Source of the DNA: Roseicyclus sp.
GTDB lineage: Bacteria; Pseudomonadota; Alphaproteobacteria; Rhodobacterales; Rhodobacteraceae
Assembly (NCBI GenBank): GCA_018401965.1
Contig: JAGYJU010000002.1
Coordinates: 62,001-126,000 of the forward strand
DNA: 64,000 nt
Direction: 5' to 3'
This document shows, piece by piece, positions 50,712-58,663 of this stretch; the stretch's first letter is position 1, and each line of letters begins with the position of its first letter. A model generated the notes under the pieces. It ran no database searches. It saw nothing but the letters and a program-made list of their open reading frames with translations, and was not told the DNA's origin. The position numbers were made by a program, and so were the translations under genes.

Positions 50712-51781
50712 CCCGGACCGTGATTGAATCGCAGACCAAGACCACCGTCATCGGCTTTGACGAACCGTTTTGCGTCATCGGCGAACGGATCAACCCGACC
50801 GGCCGCAAGATCCTGAACGAAGAACTGGAACGTGGCGATTTTTCCCGCGTCGAGGCCGATGCCATCGCCCAGGTCGCGGCGGGGGCCACCGTGCTCGACA
50901 TCAATTCGGGCGCGGTGTTTTCCAACAAGATGGGCGAAGACCCGCGCTATGCCGACAACAACTTCGTCGAACCGATGCTGATGCCCGAACTGATCCGCAT
51001 CGTGCAGGCCGTCACCGATTGCCCGCTGTGCATCGACAGCTCGGTCCCCGGCGCGCTCGAGGCGGGGTTGAAGGCCGCCAATGGCCGCCCGCTGCTCAAT
51101 TCCGTGACCGGCGAAGAGGACCGGCTGGAACTGGTCTTGCCGCTGGTCAAGAAATACAACGTGCCCGTGGTGGCGATTTCCAACGATGACACCGGCATTT
51201 CCGAAGACCCGGACGTGCGCTTTGCCGTGGCCAAGAAGATCGTGGAACGCGCCGCGGATTTCGGCATCCCGGCGCATGACATCGTCGTCGACCCCCTGGT
51301 CATGCCGATCGGCGCGATGGGCACGGCAGGCTTGCAGGTCTTTACCCTGGTGCGCCGCCTGCGCGAGGAACTGGGGGTGAACACGACCTGTGGCGCATCC
51401 AATATTTCCTTTGGCCTGCCCAATCGCCACGGCATCAACAACGCCTTCTTGCCGATGGCCTATGGCGCGGGCATGACCAGCGCGATCATGAACCCGGTCG
51501 CCCTGCCCGTTGGGCCCAAGGCCATCGCCGCCAAGCGCGCCGAGATCGAGGCGGCGGGCGTGATGCTGCCGCCCGAGATGGAGGATGAAGCCTTCGTCAA
51601 GCTGTTCGGCATGGGCTCGACCAAACCCCGCCCCGGCAAGGAAATGGAGGCAATCCGCGCCGCCAATTTCCTGATGAACCAGGATGACGGCGGCGGCGCC
51701 TGGATCCGGTTCAACCAGGATCCCGATGCGGCCCTGCAAGGTGGGCGCGCGGGTGGGCGCCGGCGCGCGCGGCGTGATTAA
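50708..51781 (+). CDS. Methyltetrahydrofolate:corrinoid methyltransferase (pterin-binding)
   Basis: 357 aa. Pterin-binding TIM barrel (FCVIGERINPTGRKILNEEL, GATVLDINSGAVFSN, NSVTGEEDRLELVLPLVKK, NISFGLPNRHGINNAFLPMA) like MetH domain 2, AcsE and MtgA. It moves a methyl group between a corrinoid protein and tetrahydrofolate. The C-terminal tail is Gly/Arg-rich (QGGRAGGRRRARRD). Coupled to the upstream reductase by an ATGA overlap. Confidence 0.9.
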   Translation: MTRTVIESQTKTTVIGFDEPFCVIGERINPTGRKILNEELERGDFSRVEADAIAQVAAGATVLDINSGAVFSNKMGEDPRYADNNFVEPMLMPELIRIVQAVTDCPLCIDSSVPGALEAGLKAANGRPLLNSVTGEEDRLELVLPLVKKYNVPVVAISNDDTGISEDPDVRFAVAKKIVERAADFGIPAHDIVVDPLVMPIGAMGTAGLQVFTLVRRLREELGVNTTCGASNISFGLPNRHGINNAFLPMAYGAGMTSAIMNPVALPVGPKAIAAKRAEIEAAGVMLPPEMEDEAFVKLFGMGSTKPRPGKEMEAIRAANFLMNQDDGGGAWIRFNQDPDAALQGGRAGGRRRARRD

Positions 51782-51816
51782 CGCCATCTTCACCAGAATC
51801 GGCGATGGGTCGGGGC

Positions 51817-52053
51817 ATGACACAGCTCCGACCCGTACTTGCCGTTCCTGCCGCCCCTTGGGTGGACCAGGTGTTTTCCGCCAAGGCCGTGCGCTATGGC
51901 GGCGTGGTACGCCGATCGCTGCATTGGGTGGACCTGGAAGTGGGCCGCGCCGCTTTCGAGGCCGAAGTGCGGCGTCGGGGCTGGCACCTGGTGGAATGCA
52001 ACGGCCAGCTCGTGGTGTTTTGCACCGCACGCCCGATACAGGTTTTGTTCTGA
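51817..52053 (+). CDS. Small protein of unknown function in the one-carbon cluster
   Basis: 78 aa from ATG 51817 (MTQLRPVLAVPAAPWVDQVF), 36 bp after the methyltransferase gene. It has a predicted alpha/beta pattern (VRYGGVVRRSLHWVDLEVG, RGWHLVECNGQLVVFC) and two cysteines. I do not recognise a family. Its conserved-looking codon use and tight placement suggest a real gene of the operon. Confidence 0.6.
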   Translation: MTQLRPVLAVPAAPWVDQVFSAKAVRYGGVVRRSLHWVDLEVGRAAFEAEVRRRGWHLVECNGQLVVFCTARPIQVLF

Positions 52054-52056
52054 ACC

Positions 52057-52106
52057 GAAAATTCGTACGAATTTTCGCATCACCTGAATTTTCGTACGAA
52101 AATTCA
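52057..52106. promoter_or_regulatory. Twin long palindromes between the small gene and ramA-like gene
   Basis: Two perfect palindromes: 52057-52076 (20 bp) and 52085-52106 (22 bp), both centred on TTCGTACGAA, with centres 29 bp apart. The outer arms differ (GAAAA versus GAATT order), so they are not simple copies. They sit 22 bp before the downstream ATG. They could be operators for a dimeric regulator or paired hairpins in the message. Confidence 0.6.
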
Positions 52107-52127
52107 GATCACAATCGGTGAGCGCAG

Positions 52128-54182
52128 ATGTCCAACGATCCTCTTGTCGTCTTCACCCCTTCGGGCAAGCGCGGGCATTTTCCCGTGGGCACCCCGATCC
52201 TGACCGCCGCGCGGCAATTGGGCGTCGATCTTGACAGCGTCTGCGGCGGGCGGGGCATCTGTTCGAAATGCCAGATCGCGCCCTCCTACGGCGATTTCCC
52301 CAAGCATGGCGTCACCGTGCGCGAGGGCGCGCTGTCGGACTGGAACGCGGTCGAAGATCGCTACCACCGCGTGCGCGGCCTCAAACCCGGCCGCCGGCTT
52401 GGCTGCCAGGCGACCGTGCAGGGCGATATCGTGGTCGATGTGCCGCCCGAATCCCAGGTGCATAAACAGGTCGTGCGCAAGGCCGCATCGACCCGCCCCA
52501 TCGTGATGGACCCGGCCACCCGGCTGGTGCTGGTCGAGGTGGTGGAACCCGACATGCACGAGCCCTCGGGCGATTTCGAACGCCTGCAAACCGCGCTGCG
52601 CGACCAATGGCAGATCGACCGCGTGACCGCCCCGCTTCCGATCCTGCAAAAGCTGCAACCGGCCTTGCGCAAGGGCAAATGGCAGGTCAGCGTCGCCTTG
52701 CACCAGCCCGCCAACAGCGACAGCCACCAGGTCGTCGGCATCTGGCCCGGCCTGCACGAGGGCGGGCTTTACGGGCTTGCCATCGATCTGGGATCGACCA
52801 CCATCGCGGCGCATCTGTGCGACCTGGCCGATGGGCATGTCCTGGCGTCATCGGGGCTGATGAACCCGCAGATCCGCTTTGGCGAAGACCTCATGAGCCG
52901 GGTCAGCTATGCGATGATGAACCCCGGCGGCGATGCGGAAATGACCGCCGCGGTGCAAGACGCCATCGCCACCCTGGCCACCGACATCGCCGCCGAGGGC
53001 GGGATCGACCCAAGCCTGATTTTCGAAACCGTGATCGTCTGCAACCCGGTCATGCACCACCTGCTTTTGGGCATCGACCCGGTCGAACTGGGCCAGGCGC
53101 CCTTTGCGCTGGCAACATCGAACAGCCTGACGCTGGATGCGCGCGACATCGGGCTGGGCACCATCGCGCCGACCGCGCGGGTCTATATCCTGCCCTGTAT
53201 CGCCGGCCATGTGGGGGCCGATGCCGCCGCCGTTGCCCTGTCCGAAGAACCCGACCACGCCAAGGAGCTGACCCTGATCGTCGATGTCGGCACCAATGCC
53301 GAGATCCTCTTGGGCGATGAAACCGGGGTGCTGGCCTGTTCCTCGCCCACCGGTCCGGCGTTCGAGGGCGCACAGATCAGCGCGGGCCAGCGCGCCGCCC
53401 CCGGCGCCATCGAGCGGATCGAGATCGATCCCGCCACCAAGGAGCCGCGCTTCAAGGTGATCGGCTGCGACCTGTGGTCGACCGATGCGGGCTTTGCCGA
53501 GGCCACGAAAGACAGCGGCGTGACGGGCATTTGCGGCTCCGGCATCATCGAGGCGGTGGCGGAACTGCGCATGGCCGGCCTGCTCGATGCCTCGGGCCTG
53601 ATCGGCGGGCCAGAGGCCACGGGCACGCCACGCTGCGAGCCGACGGGCCGGACATTCGCCTATCTCGTCCATGACGCGACCGATGTGGGCGGGCCGCGCA
53701 TCACCGTGACCCAAGGCGATATCCGCGCCATCCAATTGGCGAAATCGGCGCTTTTCGCGGGCGCAAGGTTGTTGATGGACAAGCGCGGTGTCGACCGTGT
53801 CGACCGTATCGTCCTGGCGGGGGCCTTTGGCGCGCATATCAGCCCGAAACACGCGATGGTGCTGGGCATGATCCCCGATGCGCCGCTCGATCATGTCACC
53901 AGCGCGGGCAACGCGGCGGGCCATGGCGCGCGTATCGCGCTGTGCAATCGCGCCGCGCGCAACCGGATCGAGGCCGTGGTTCAAACCATCGACAAGATCG
54001 AGACCGCGATAGAACCGCGGTTCCAGGAACATTTCGTCAACGCCAACGCGATCCCCCATGCGACCGACCCCTTCCCCGAGCTGGCCAAGATCGCCGCCCT
54101 GCCCCGGGTGGCCTTCGGCGCCTCCGGCATGGCGCCGGGCGGCGATGGCAGCGGCGGTCGCAGGCGGCGGCGCAAGGACTAG
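52128..54182 (+). CDS. Corrinoid activation protein, RamA-like (2Fe-2S plus ASKHA domain)
   Basis: 684 aa. N-terminal ferredoxin domain with cluster ligands in VCGGRGICSKCQ and a later RRLGCQA; then the DUF4445/ASKHA ATPase-like domain (LAIDLGSTTIAAHLCDL, IVDVGTNAEILLG, GICGSGIIEAVAELR, IVLAGAFGAHISPKHAMVLG). Such proteins use ATP and low-potential electrons to re-reduce inactive Co(II) corrinoid proteins. The cognate corrinoid protein and substrate methyltransferase are not in the window. A basic tail (GGRRRRRK) ends the protein. Confidence 0.88.
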   Translation: MSNDPLVVFTPSGKRGHFPVGTPILTAARQLGVDLDSVCGGRGICSKCQIAPSYGDFPKHGVTVREGALSDWNAVEDRYHRVRGLKPGRRLGCQATVQGDIVVDVPPESQVHKQVVRKAASTRPIVMDPATRLVLVEVVEPDMHEPSGDFERLQTALRDQWQIDRVTAPLPILQKLQPALRKGKWQVSVALHQPANSDSHQVVGIWPGLHEGGLYGLAIDLGSTTIAAHLCDLADGHVLASSGLMNPQIRFGEDLMSRVSYAMMNPGGDAEMTAAVQDAIATLATDIAAEGGIDPSLIFETVIVCNPVMHHLLLGIDPVELGQAPFALATSNSLTLDARDIGLGTIAPTARVYILPCIAGHVGADAAAVALSEEPDHAKELTLIVDVGTNAEILLGDETGVLACSSPTGPAFEGAQISAGQRAAPGAIERIEIDPATKEPRFKVIGCDLWSTDAGFAEATKDSGVTGICGSGIIEAVAELRMAGLLDASGLIGGPEATGTPRCEPTGRTFAYLVHDATDVGGPRITVTQGDIRAIQLAKSALFAGARLLMDKRGVDRVDRIVLAGAFGAHISPKHAMVLGMIPDAPLDHVTSAGNAAGHGARIALCNRAARNRIEAVVQTIDKIETAIEPRFQEHFVNANAIPHATDPFPELAKIAALPRVAFGASGMAPGGDGSGGRRRRRKD

Positions 54183-54251
54183 GAGAGCGCCCGGATCGGA
54201 CCGATGGCCCTTGACGTGCCCCGCCCGCCGCGCCTATCTGGCACGCGTGAT

Positions 54252-54325
54252 GCGGGTATGGTGAAAAGGTATCACGAAAGCTTCCCAAGCTTCAGTTACG
54301 GGTTCGATTCCCGTTACCCGCTCCA
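54252..54325 (+). tRNA. tRNA-Gly(CCC)
   Basis: 74 nt cloverleaf with encoded CCA. The acceptor stem GCGGGTA/TACCCGC is perfect, D stem GTGA/TCAC, anticodon loop TTCCCAA (CCC), T arm ACGGG-TTCGATT-CCCGT. The first anticodon-stem pair (27-43) is A-C, a mismatch; the other four pair. It lies between the one-carbon cluster and the srf-like operon. Confidence 0.95.
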
Positions 54326-54568
54326 TCCTTCTGCCTTGGATCCTTTGGCCATAGCCCGGGCCAATCGCGGCCATTTCCCGCGCCGCCGGCGCGCTTGATC
54401 CTGCGGGTCGCGGGGCGTGCATCGGCCCGGGGGCGGGCCATGTCCAGGCCAGGGCGGGCGCAGACTTCACCTCCGCGATCCGGACCAGGCTGGCATCGGG
54501 TGTTCAGGCCGCGCGGACGAGGGCGGGCCAGCGCCCCCATCTTGCGCGTGGTCACGGAAAAACCATTC

Positions 54569-54596
54569 TTGTCTTTCGTTTGGTCCCGACTATTAT
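54569..54596 (+). promoter_or_regulatory. Candidate promoter of the srf-like operon
   Basis: -35 TTGTCT (54569-54574), 16-bp spacer, -10 TATTAT (54591-54596), in the only AT-rich part of the 300 bp between tRNA-Gly and the first gene. The other 240 bp of this gap are GC-rich and show no gene. Confidence 0.5.
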
Positions 54597-54624
54597 TCAC
54601 GCATTCGTGTTGTGGGGCATCGTC

Positions 54625-55917
54625 ATGAAATTGAAATCTTTTGCATCTGTTTGTGCCATTATCGCGCTTGCCATGGTTCCCGCCCCCCGCGCCCAGGCGG
54701 ATTTGGGGGAAGCGGTGGCTATCGGCATCCTTGGCGCCATCATCGCGGGCGCTGCCAGCCAAGCCGCGCAAGGCAACCAGGGCGCGCGCACCAGCAGCAC
54801 CGGTAGCACCCGAAGCGCCGCGCCGAACCCGGGCATTTCGCAAGCGCAGCGCGAACAGAACCGCCAGGTTCAGACAGCCTTGAATTATTTCAATTATCCC
54901 GTTGGCACCGTGGACGGGGCATTCGGGCCGAATACGCGAAACGGAATTCGGAACTTTGAATCTGACATGGGGTTCACGGCCGATTCCAACCTTGACGATT
55001 TCGAACGGAACTTTCTGCTCGACAGCTATCGCCGCGCGCAGACCGGTGCGCAGGTCGCCCCCTACAGTCTCATCTTCGCCCGCGAAGGCACACAGGGCTT
55101 GCTGCGCACCTATCGCAACGAACAGCGCGGGATCCCGACGCCCGGGCTGACACCGATGGTGCAACCGACACCGGCCGTCGCACCCGCCCCCGCACCGGCC
55201 CCGGCACCCGCGCCGAGCTTGCCCAGCTTTGGGGCTTTTGGAACAAATACCGGGCCTTCGGTGAACAATCACTGCGCGCAGATCCAGGTGCTCACCACCA
55301 CCAATGGTGGCTTTACCACGCTGTCGACGATGACCGATCCGGAATTCACCCTGAACGAACAGCTTTGCCTGGCGCGCACCAACGCGATGTCCGAGGCCTC
55401 CAATGCCATGGCCGCGATCCCCGGGATCGATGACGCGCAATTCGTCCAGCAATGCACAGGGCTTGCCGACTACATGCGGGCAGACGTGGAAAGCCTGGGC
55501 ACGACCAACCCCACCGCGGTGCAGCTGGACGTGTCGCGCAAGCTGCGAAACAGTGGCCGGACCCCGGCGGAACTGCGCGGCACGGGCGTGATCTGCCTGG
55601 GCGTGGGCTACCGCGAAGACCGCCCGGATATCGCCCTTGGTGCCGCGCTGATCATGGTTGGCATAGACCAGGACGCCTATGGCGAGATCATTGCCCATCA
55701 TCTGCGCGAAGGCTTTGGCACCACCGCGTCCCCGGCCCGCGCCGAGGCGTGGATGACCAGAACCCTGTCCAGCCTCGAGGCTGGCGCCCCCCCCGCGTTC
55801 CTGCCCAACCAATCGGCGGACCGTGTGGCGCTGCTGCGTGCGGCCATGCGCGGTGAAACCGCTGCTCCTGCCGGAGGTGGCGGCCTGCCGTCCTTCGGCG
55901 CCCCTGCCAACCAATAA
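54625..55917 (+). CDS. Secreted peptidoglycan-binding-domain protein
   Basis: 430 aa. Signal peptide (MKLKSFASVCAIIALAMVPA, cleavage near residue 26), short hydrophobic Gly/Ala segment (VAIGILGAIIAGAASQAAQ), then a PG_binding_1 repeat at about 78-120 (NYFNYPVGTVDGAFGPNTR). An Ala-Pro linker (PAPAPAPAPAPS) leads to a C-terminal domain of about 200 residues with four cysteines that I do not recognise. First gene of the srf-like operon, 42 bp before the next. It likely anchors the system to the cell wall. Confidence 0.8.
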   Translation: MKLKSFASVCAIIALAMVPAPRAQADLGEAVAIGILGAIIAGAASQAAQGNQGARTSSTGSTRSAAPNPGISQAQREQNRQVQTALNYFNYPVGTVDGAFGPNTRNGIRNFESDMGFTADSNLDDFERNFLLDSYRRAQTGAQVAPYSLIFAREGTQGLLRTYRNEQRGIPTPGLTPMVQPTPAVAPAPAPAPAPAPSLPSFGAFGTNTGPSVNNHCAQIQVLTTTNGGFTTLSTMTDPEFTLNEQLCLARTNAMSEASNAMAAIPGIDDAQFVQQCTGLADYMRADVESLGTTNPTAVQLDVSRKLRNSGRTPAELRGTGVICLGVGYREDRPDIALGAALIMVGIDQDAYGEIIAHHLREGFGTTASPARAEAWMTRTLSSLEAGAPPAFLPNQSADRVALLRAAMRGETAAPAGGGGLPSFGAPANQ

Positions 55918-55959
55918 CCATCGGGCAGGTGGGATGCCGCAATCACAGCGCTTGGGACA

Positions 55960-56736
55960 ATGAACCAGTCACGACAACGCGCCCTGCGTTTCGTTCCGCC
56001 CGTCCTCGCCGTTGCCCTCGTGGTCGCGGTGGTCATTGCTGGCAACTTGCTGTTGCAGGCCTGCGGGCTTCGGCTGCCCTTTGTCGCGAACGCCGTGTCG
56101 ATCTGTGACGATGGCCGCGCCCAGGCGCTTGATGCGCGCCTGGCGATGCTGGAGGAAAACAGATCCGCCCTGCAGCGCGAGATCGCGCGGTACGAACGGG
56201 ACCTGGCCGATACCCAGTGCCAGGCTGCCCTGCCCGCGCCGGTGCCAGACCGGGCCGATGTGCTGCCACCACCCGCGCCGGAACCGGAGCCTGCCCCGCC
56301 ACCGCAGGCGGAATTGCCCTCTGATCCCGAAGGTCTTGATCGCAACAGCTTTGAAAATCGCGATATCGCGGTGCTGGAAGGGTGCTGGGATCTCGACAGC
56401 AATTACAGCACCCAAAACATCAGAACCGGCCGGATTACCGATTACACCCGCTGGCACATGTGCTTTGACGATAGCGGCCGCGGCACCCAGACCATGCAGG
56501 GCACTGACGGGTCGACCTGCCAAGGTCCGGTGGAAGGGCGCTTTGATGACGAAGGGCGCTTGGTGATCGACGATGGTGCGCCCCTGCCCTGCTCGAGTGG
56601 ATCCCAGATTTTCCGGCGGGTGACAACCTGCCTGCTGGATGACACAGGACGCGCCGATTGCCTGTCCGAACAACCTTTTGACACGCGCGGCGGCAGTTCC
56701 GATGTCGGGCTGCGCCGCGCCGGGGATACGTTGTAA
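55960..56736 (+). CDS. Membrane-anchored Cys-rich protein of the srf-like operon
   Basis: 258 aa. One N-terminal membrane helix (about residues 12-30), then CGL-----C, a short coiled coil (LDARLAMLEENRSALQREIA), another Cys, a Pro-rich stalk (PPPAPEPEPAPPPQAE) and a C-terminal domain of about 120 residues with several Cys (VLEGCWDLDSNYST, GTDGSTCQGPVEGRF). Topology puts the head in the periplasm. The stalk layout is shared with the 426-aa protein downstream. The last base of the stop is the first of the next ATG (TAATG). Confidence 0.75.
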   Translation: MNQSRQRALRFVPPVLAVALVVAVVIAGNLLLQACGLRLPFVANAVSICDDGRAQALDARLAMLEENRSALQREIARYERDLADTQCQAALPAPVPDRADVLPPPAPEPEPAPPPQAELPSDPEGLDRNSFENRDIAVLEGCWDLDSNYSTQNIRTGRITDYTRWHMCFDDSGRGTQTMQGTDGSTCQGPVEGRFDDEGRLVIDDGAPLPCSSGSQIFRRVTTCLLDDTGRADCLSEQPFDTRGGSSDVGLRRAGDTL

Positions 56737-58658
56737 TGGCCCAGCATTTCCTGATCAAATCACAGATTTCGCTGGAGAATTGCGTCAAGTACGGCGACGG
56801 TCTCGTGCTGGAACACCACGCCGCACTCCACGAGATGTTGCGCAACCGGGTGGGTGGGCAAGCCGCCGCCCTGTTTGCCGAACCGCTGCTGAGCCGGGGC
56901 AATGACGCCGCACCGGCCTCGGTGTCGTGGTACAGCGAGATAGACGGCAAGGCCCGCCCGCTCTCGGCCTTGCCGATCTCGGCCAGGGGCGCGGTCGAAA
57001 CCTACCTGTCCGACAGTTTGGCGCCGCTGCGCAGCCTGCTGGACGATCCCGAAACCGCGCCGCTTCTCGGGGCGGCGTTGTGGCAACTCGAGGCCAATGA
57101 CATCCTCGTGGTGGGGGGGCGCGCCGTCTTGGTCAACTGGGGCATGCGCCCCGCGTATCTGGGCGGCGATGCATCGGCCCTGGCGGCCCATTACGCAGGC
57201 ACTTTGGGTCGGTACTTGCCCCTGGCAACCCCGCCGGGCCTGACCACGGCACCGGCGCGCGCGCCCACGGCCTTGGCCGGGGCGACCGCCCTTGCGGCAG
57301 GGGCGGGCGTTGCGGCGGCCAGCCCCGCCTTGGGCGCAGAACCCGGTGGTGCCGGGCCAATGGCCGCGCCTGGCATGATGGGCACGGCCCCACCGCCGCC
57401 GCCCCCCGATCCGGAGGCCACGGGCCCGGACAGTGCGGGCGCGGGCCTGCCGCTGGTGGCCTGGCTGCCCCTTGCCGTCTTGTTGCTGTTGGCCAGCCTC
57501 TTTCTGGCCTGGTTGGTCTTGCCGGGAACGCGGCTTTTCCCCGTTGCCGACACCGCGCCCGCGGTCACCAACGCGGATGCCGTCGCCTTGGCGGAACAGG
57601 TCGACCGCGACCTGCGCGCGCGCCGCGAAGCCCTGCGCACGGCACTGGACGGGGCGATCTGTCGGCCCGATGGCACGCTGGTCGTGCCGGGTGGTCTTAC
57701 CCCGGACGGCCTGACACCCCCCGCGCTGTTGCCGCCGGGTGCCCCCCCTGCGCCGGGTGAAGGCCCGGGCGACCGGGCGCAAGCCGCCCCGAATTCCGTT
57801 CTGCCCTCCGACCCCCGGCGCGTGGTCGTGCCCGACCCGGCGGCAGACCCGGATGCGGCCACGGGCGAGCTGGGCACCACGAGCCTTTTGCAGGTGCTGG
57901 AAACCCGCACCGTGCTGGTTCTGGGCCTGAGCGACAGCTCGGTCTCGAACGGGACAGGGTTCATCGTCGGGCCCGGCCTGATCCTGACCAATGACCATGT
58001 CATCGCCGATGCCGCCCGCACGGGCGGGCAGATCATCGTGTTCAACGAGGCCCTGCCCGGCCCGCAGCCGGCCGAGGTGCTGAAGACCCAGGGCCCGCTG
58101 GAACAGCGCGGCGGCGATTATGCGCTGTTGCGCATCGCCGACACCAGCCTGCCCGCCTACCAGGTGCATCGCAGCCCGTCTTCCCTGACGCTGACCAATG
58201 TGGTGGCGGCGGGCTTTCCCGGCGATGTTCTGGAAACCGACACCCAGTTCACCGCGTTGATGCAGGGCGATTTGAGCGCCGTGCCGGGCCTGTCGGTGAC
58301 CGACGGGGCCATCATCACCGAACAGGCTCTCGCGGCCGGCACCAATGTGCTTGTGCATTCCGCCCCCTTGTCTAACGGGAATTCCGGCGGGCCGCTGGTG
58401 GATTACTGCGGGCGCGTGGTCGGCATCAACACCTTCGTGCGGCGCGGGGATCTGCGGACCTTGAACTTTGCCCTGGCCAGCGAGGATCTGCTGACCTTTC
58501 TCCAGGGGACACCGGCAGCACCCAGCGTGGTGACAGAGGCCTGCACCCCCGAGGTGACGCGCCCCGCCCCCGAACCGCAAGAGCAAGACCCCGTGCCCGC
58601 CGCCCTGCCGCCCGAAGAGGGCGCGGATGCGACACCTGATCAACCGGTGCCCGAGTAG
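56736..58658 (+). CDS. Membrane-anchored trypsin-like serine protease of the srf-like operon
   Basis: 640 aa. A cytoplasmic N-terminal domain (about 1-165; LRNRVGGQAAALFAEPLLS, NDILVVGGRAVLVNWGMRP), an Ala/Pro linker, a membrane helix (about 240-262), a coiled-coil and Pro-rich stretch, then an S1-type protease domain. The triad is visible: His421 (ILTNDHVIAD), Asp461 (GDYALLRIAD), Ser550 (NGNSGGPLVDYCG). The C-terminal tail is Pro/Glu-rich. The protease faces the periplasm. The N-terminal domain resembles that of the next protein. Confidence 0.85.
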   Translation: MAQHFLIKSQISLENCVKYGDGLVLEHHAALHEMLRNRVGGQAAALFAEPLLSRGNDAAPASVSWYSEIDGKARPLSALPISARGAVETYLSDSLAPLRSLLDDPETAPLLGAALWQLEANDILVVGGRAVLVNWGMRPAYLGGDASALAAHYAGTLGRYLPLATPPGLTTAPARAPTALAGATALAAGAGVAAASPALGAEPGGAGPMAAPGMMGTAPPPPPPDPEATGPDSAGAGLPLVAWLPLAVLLLLASLFLAWLVLPGTRLFPVADTAPAVTNADAVALAEQVDRDLRARREALRTALDGAICRPDGTLVVPGGLTPDGLTPPALLPPGAPPAPGEGPGDRAQAAPNSVLPSDPRRVVVPDPAADPDAATGELGTTSLLQVLETRTVLVLGLSDSSVSNGTGFIVGPGLILTNDHVIADAARTGGQIIVFNEALPGPQPAEVLKTQGPLEQRGGDYALLRIADTSLPAYQVHRSPSSLTLTNVVAAGFPGDVLETDTQFTALMQGDLSAVPGLSVTDGAIITEQALAAGTNVLVHSAPLSNGNSGGPLVDYCGRVVGINTFVRRGDLRTLNFALASEDLLTFLQGTPAAPSVVTEACTPEVTRPAPEPQEQDPVPAALPPEEGADATPDQPVPE

Positions 58659-58663
58659 GTCTT

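Noticed and set aside
54252..54624. tRNA-Gly as an integration site for a genomic island carrying the srf-like genes
   Set aside because: No integrase and no repeat of the tRNA 3' end seen inside the window; base composition of the operon is like the rest.
56760..58643. A 627-codon minus-strand open frame opposite the protease gene
   Set aside because: The plus strand carries an intact catalytic triad and operon spacing; the minus frame has no recognisable domain.
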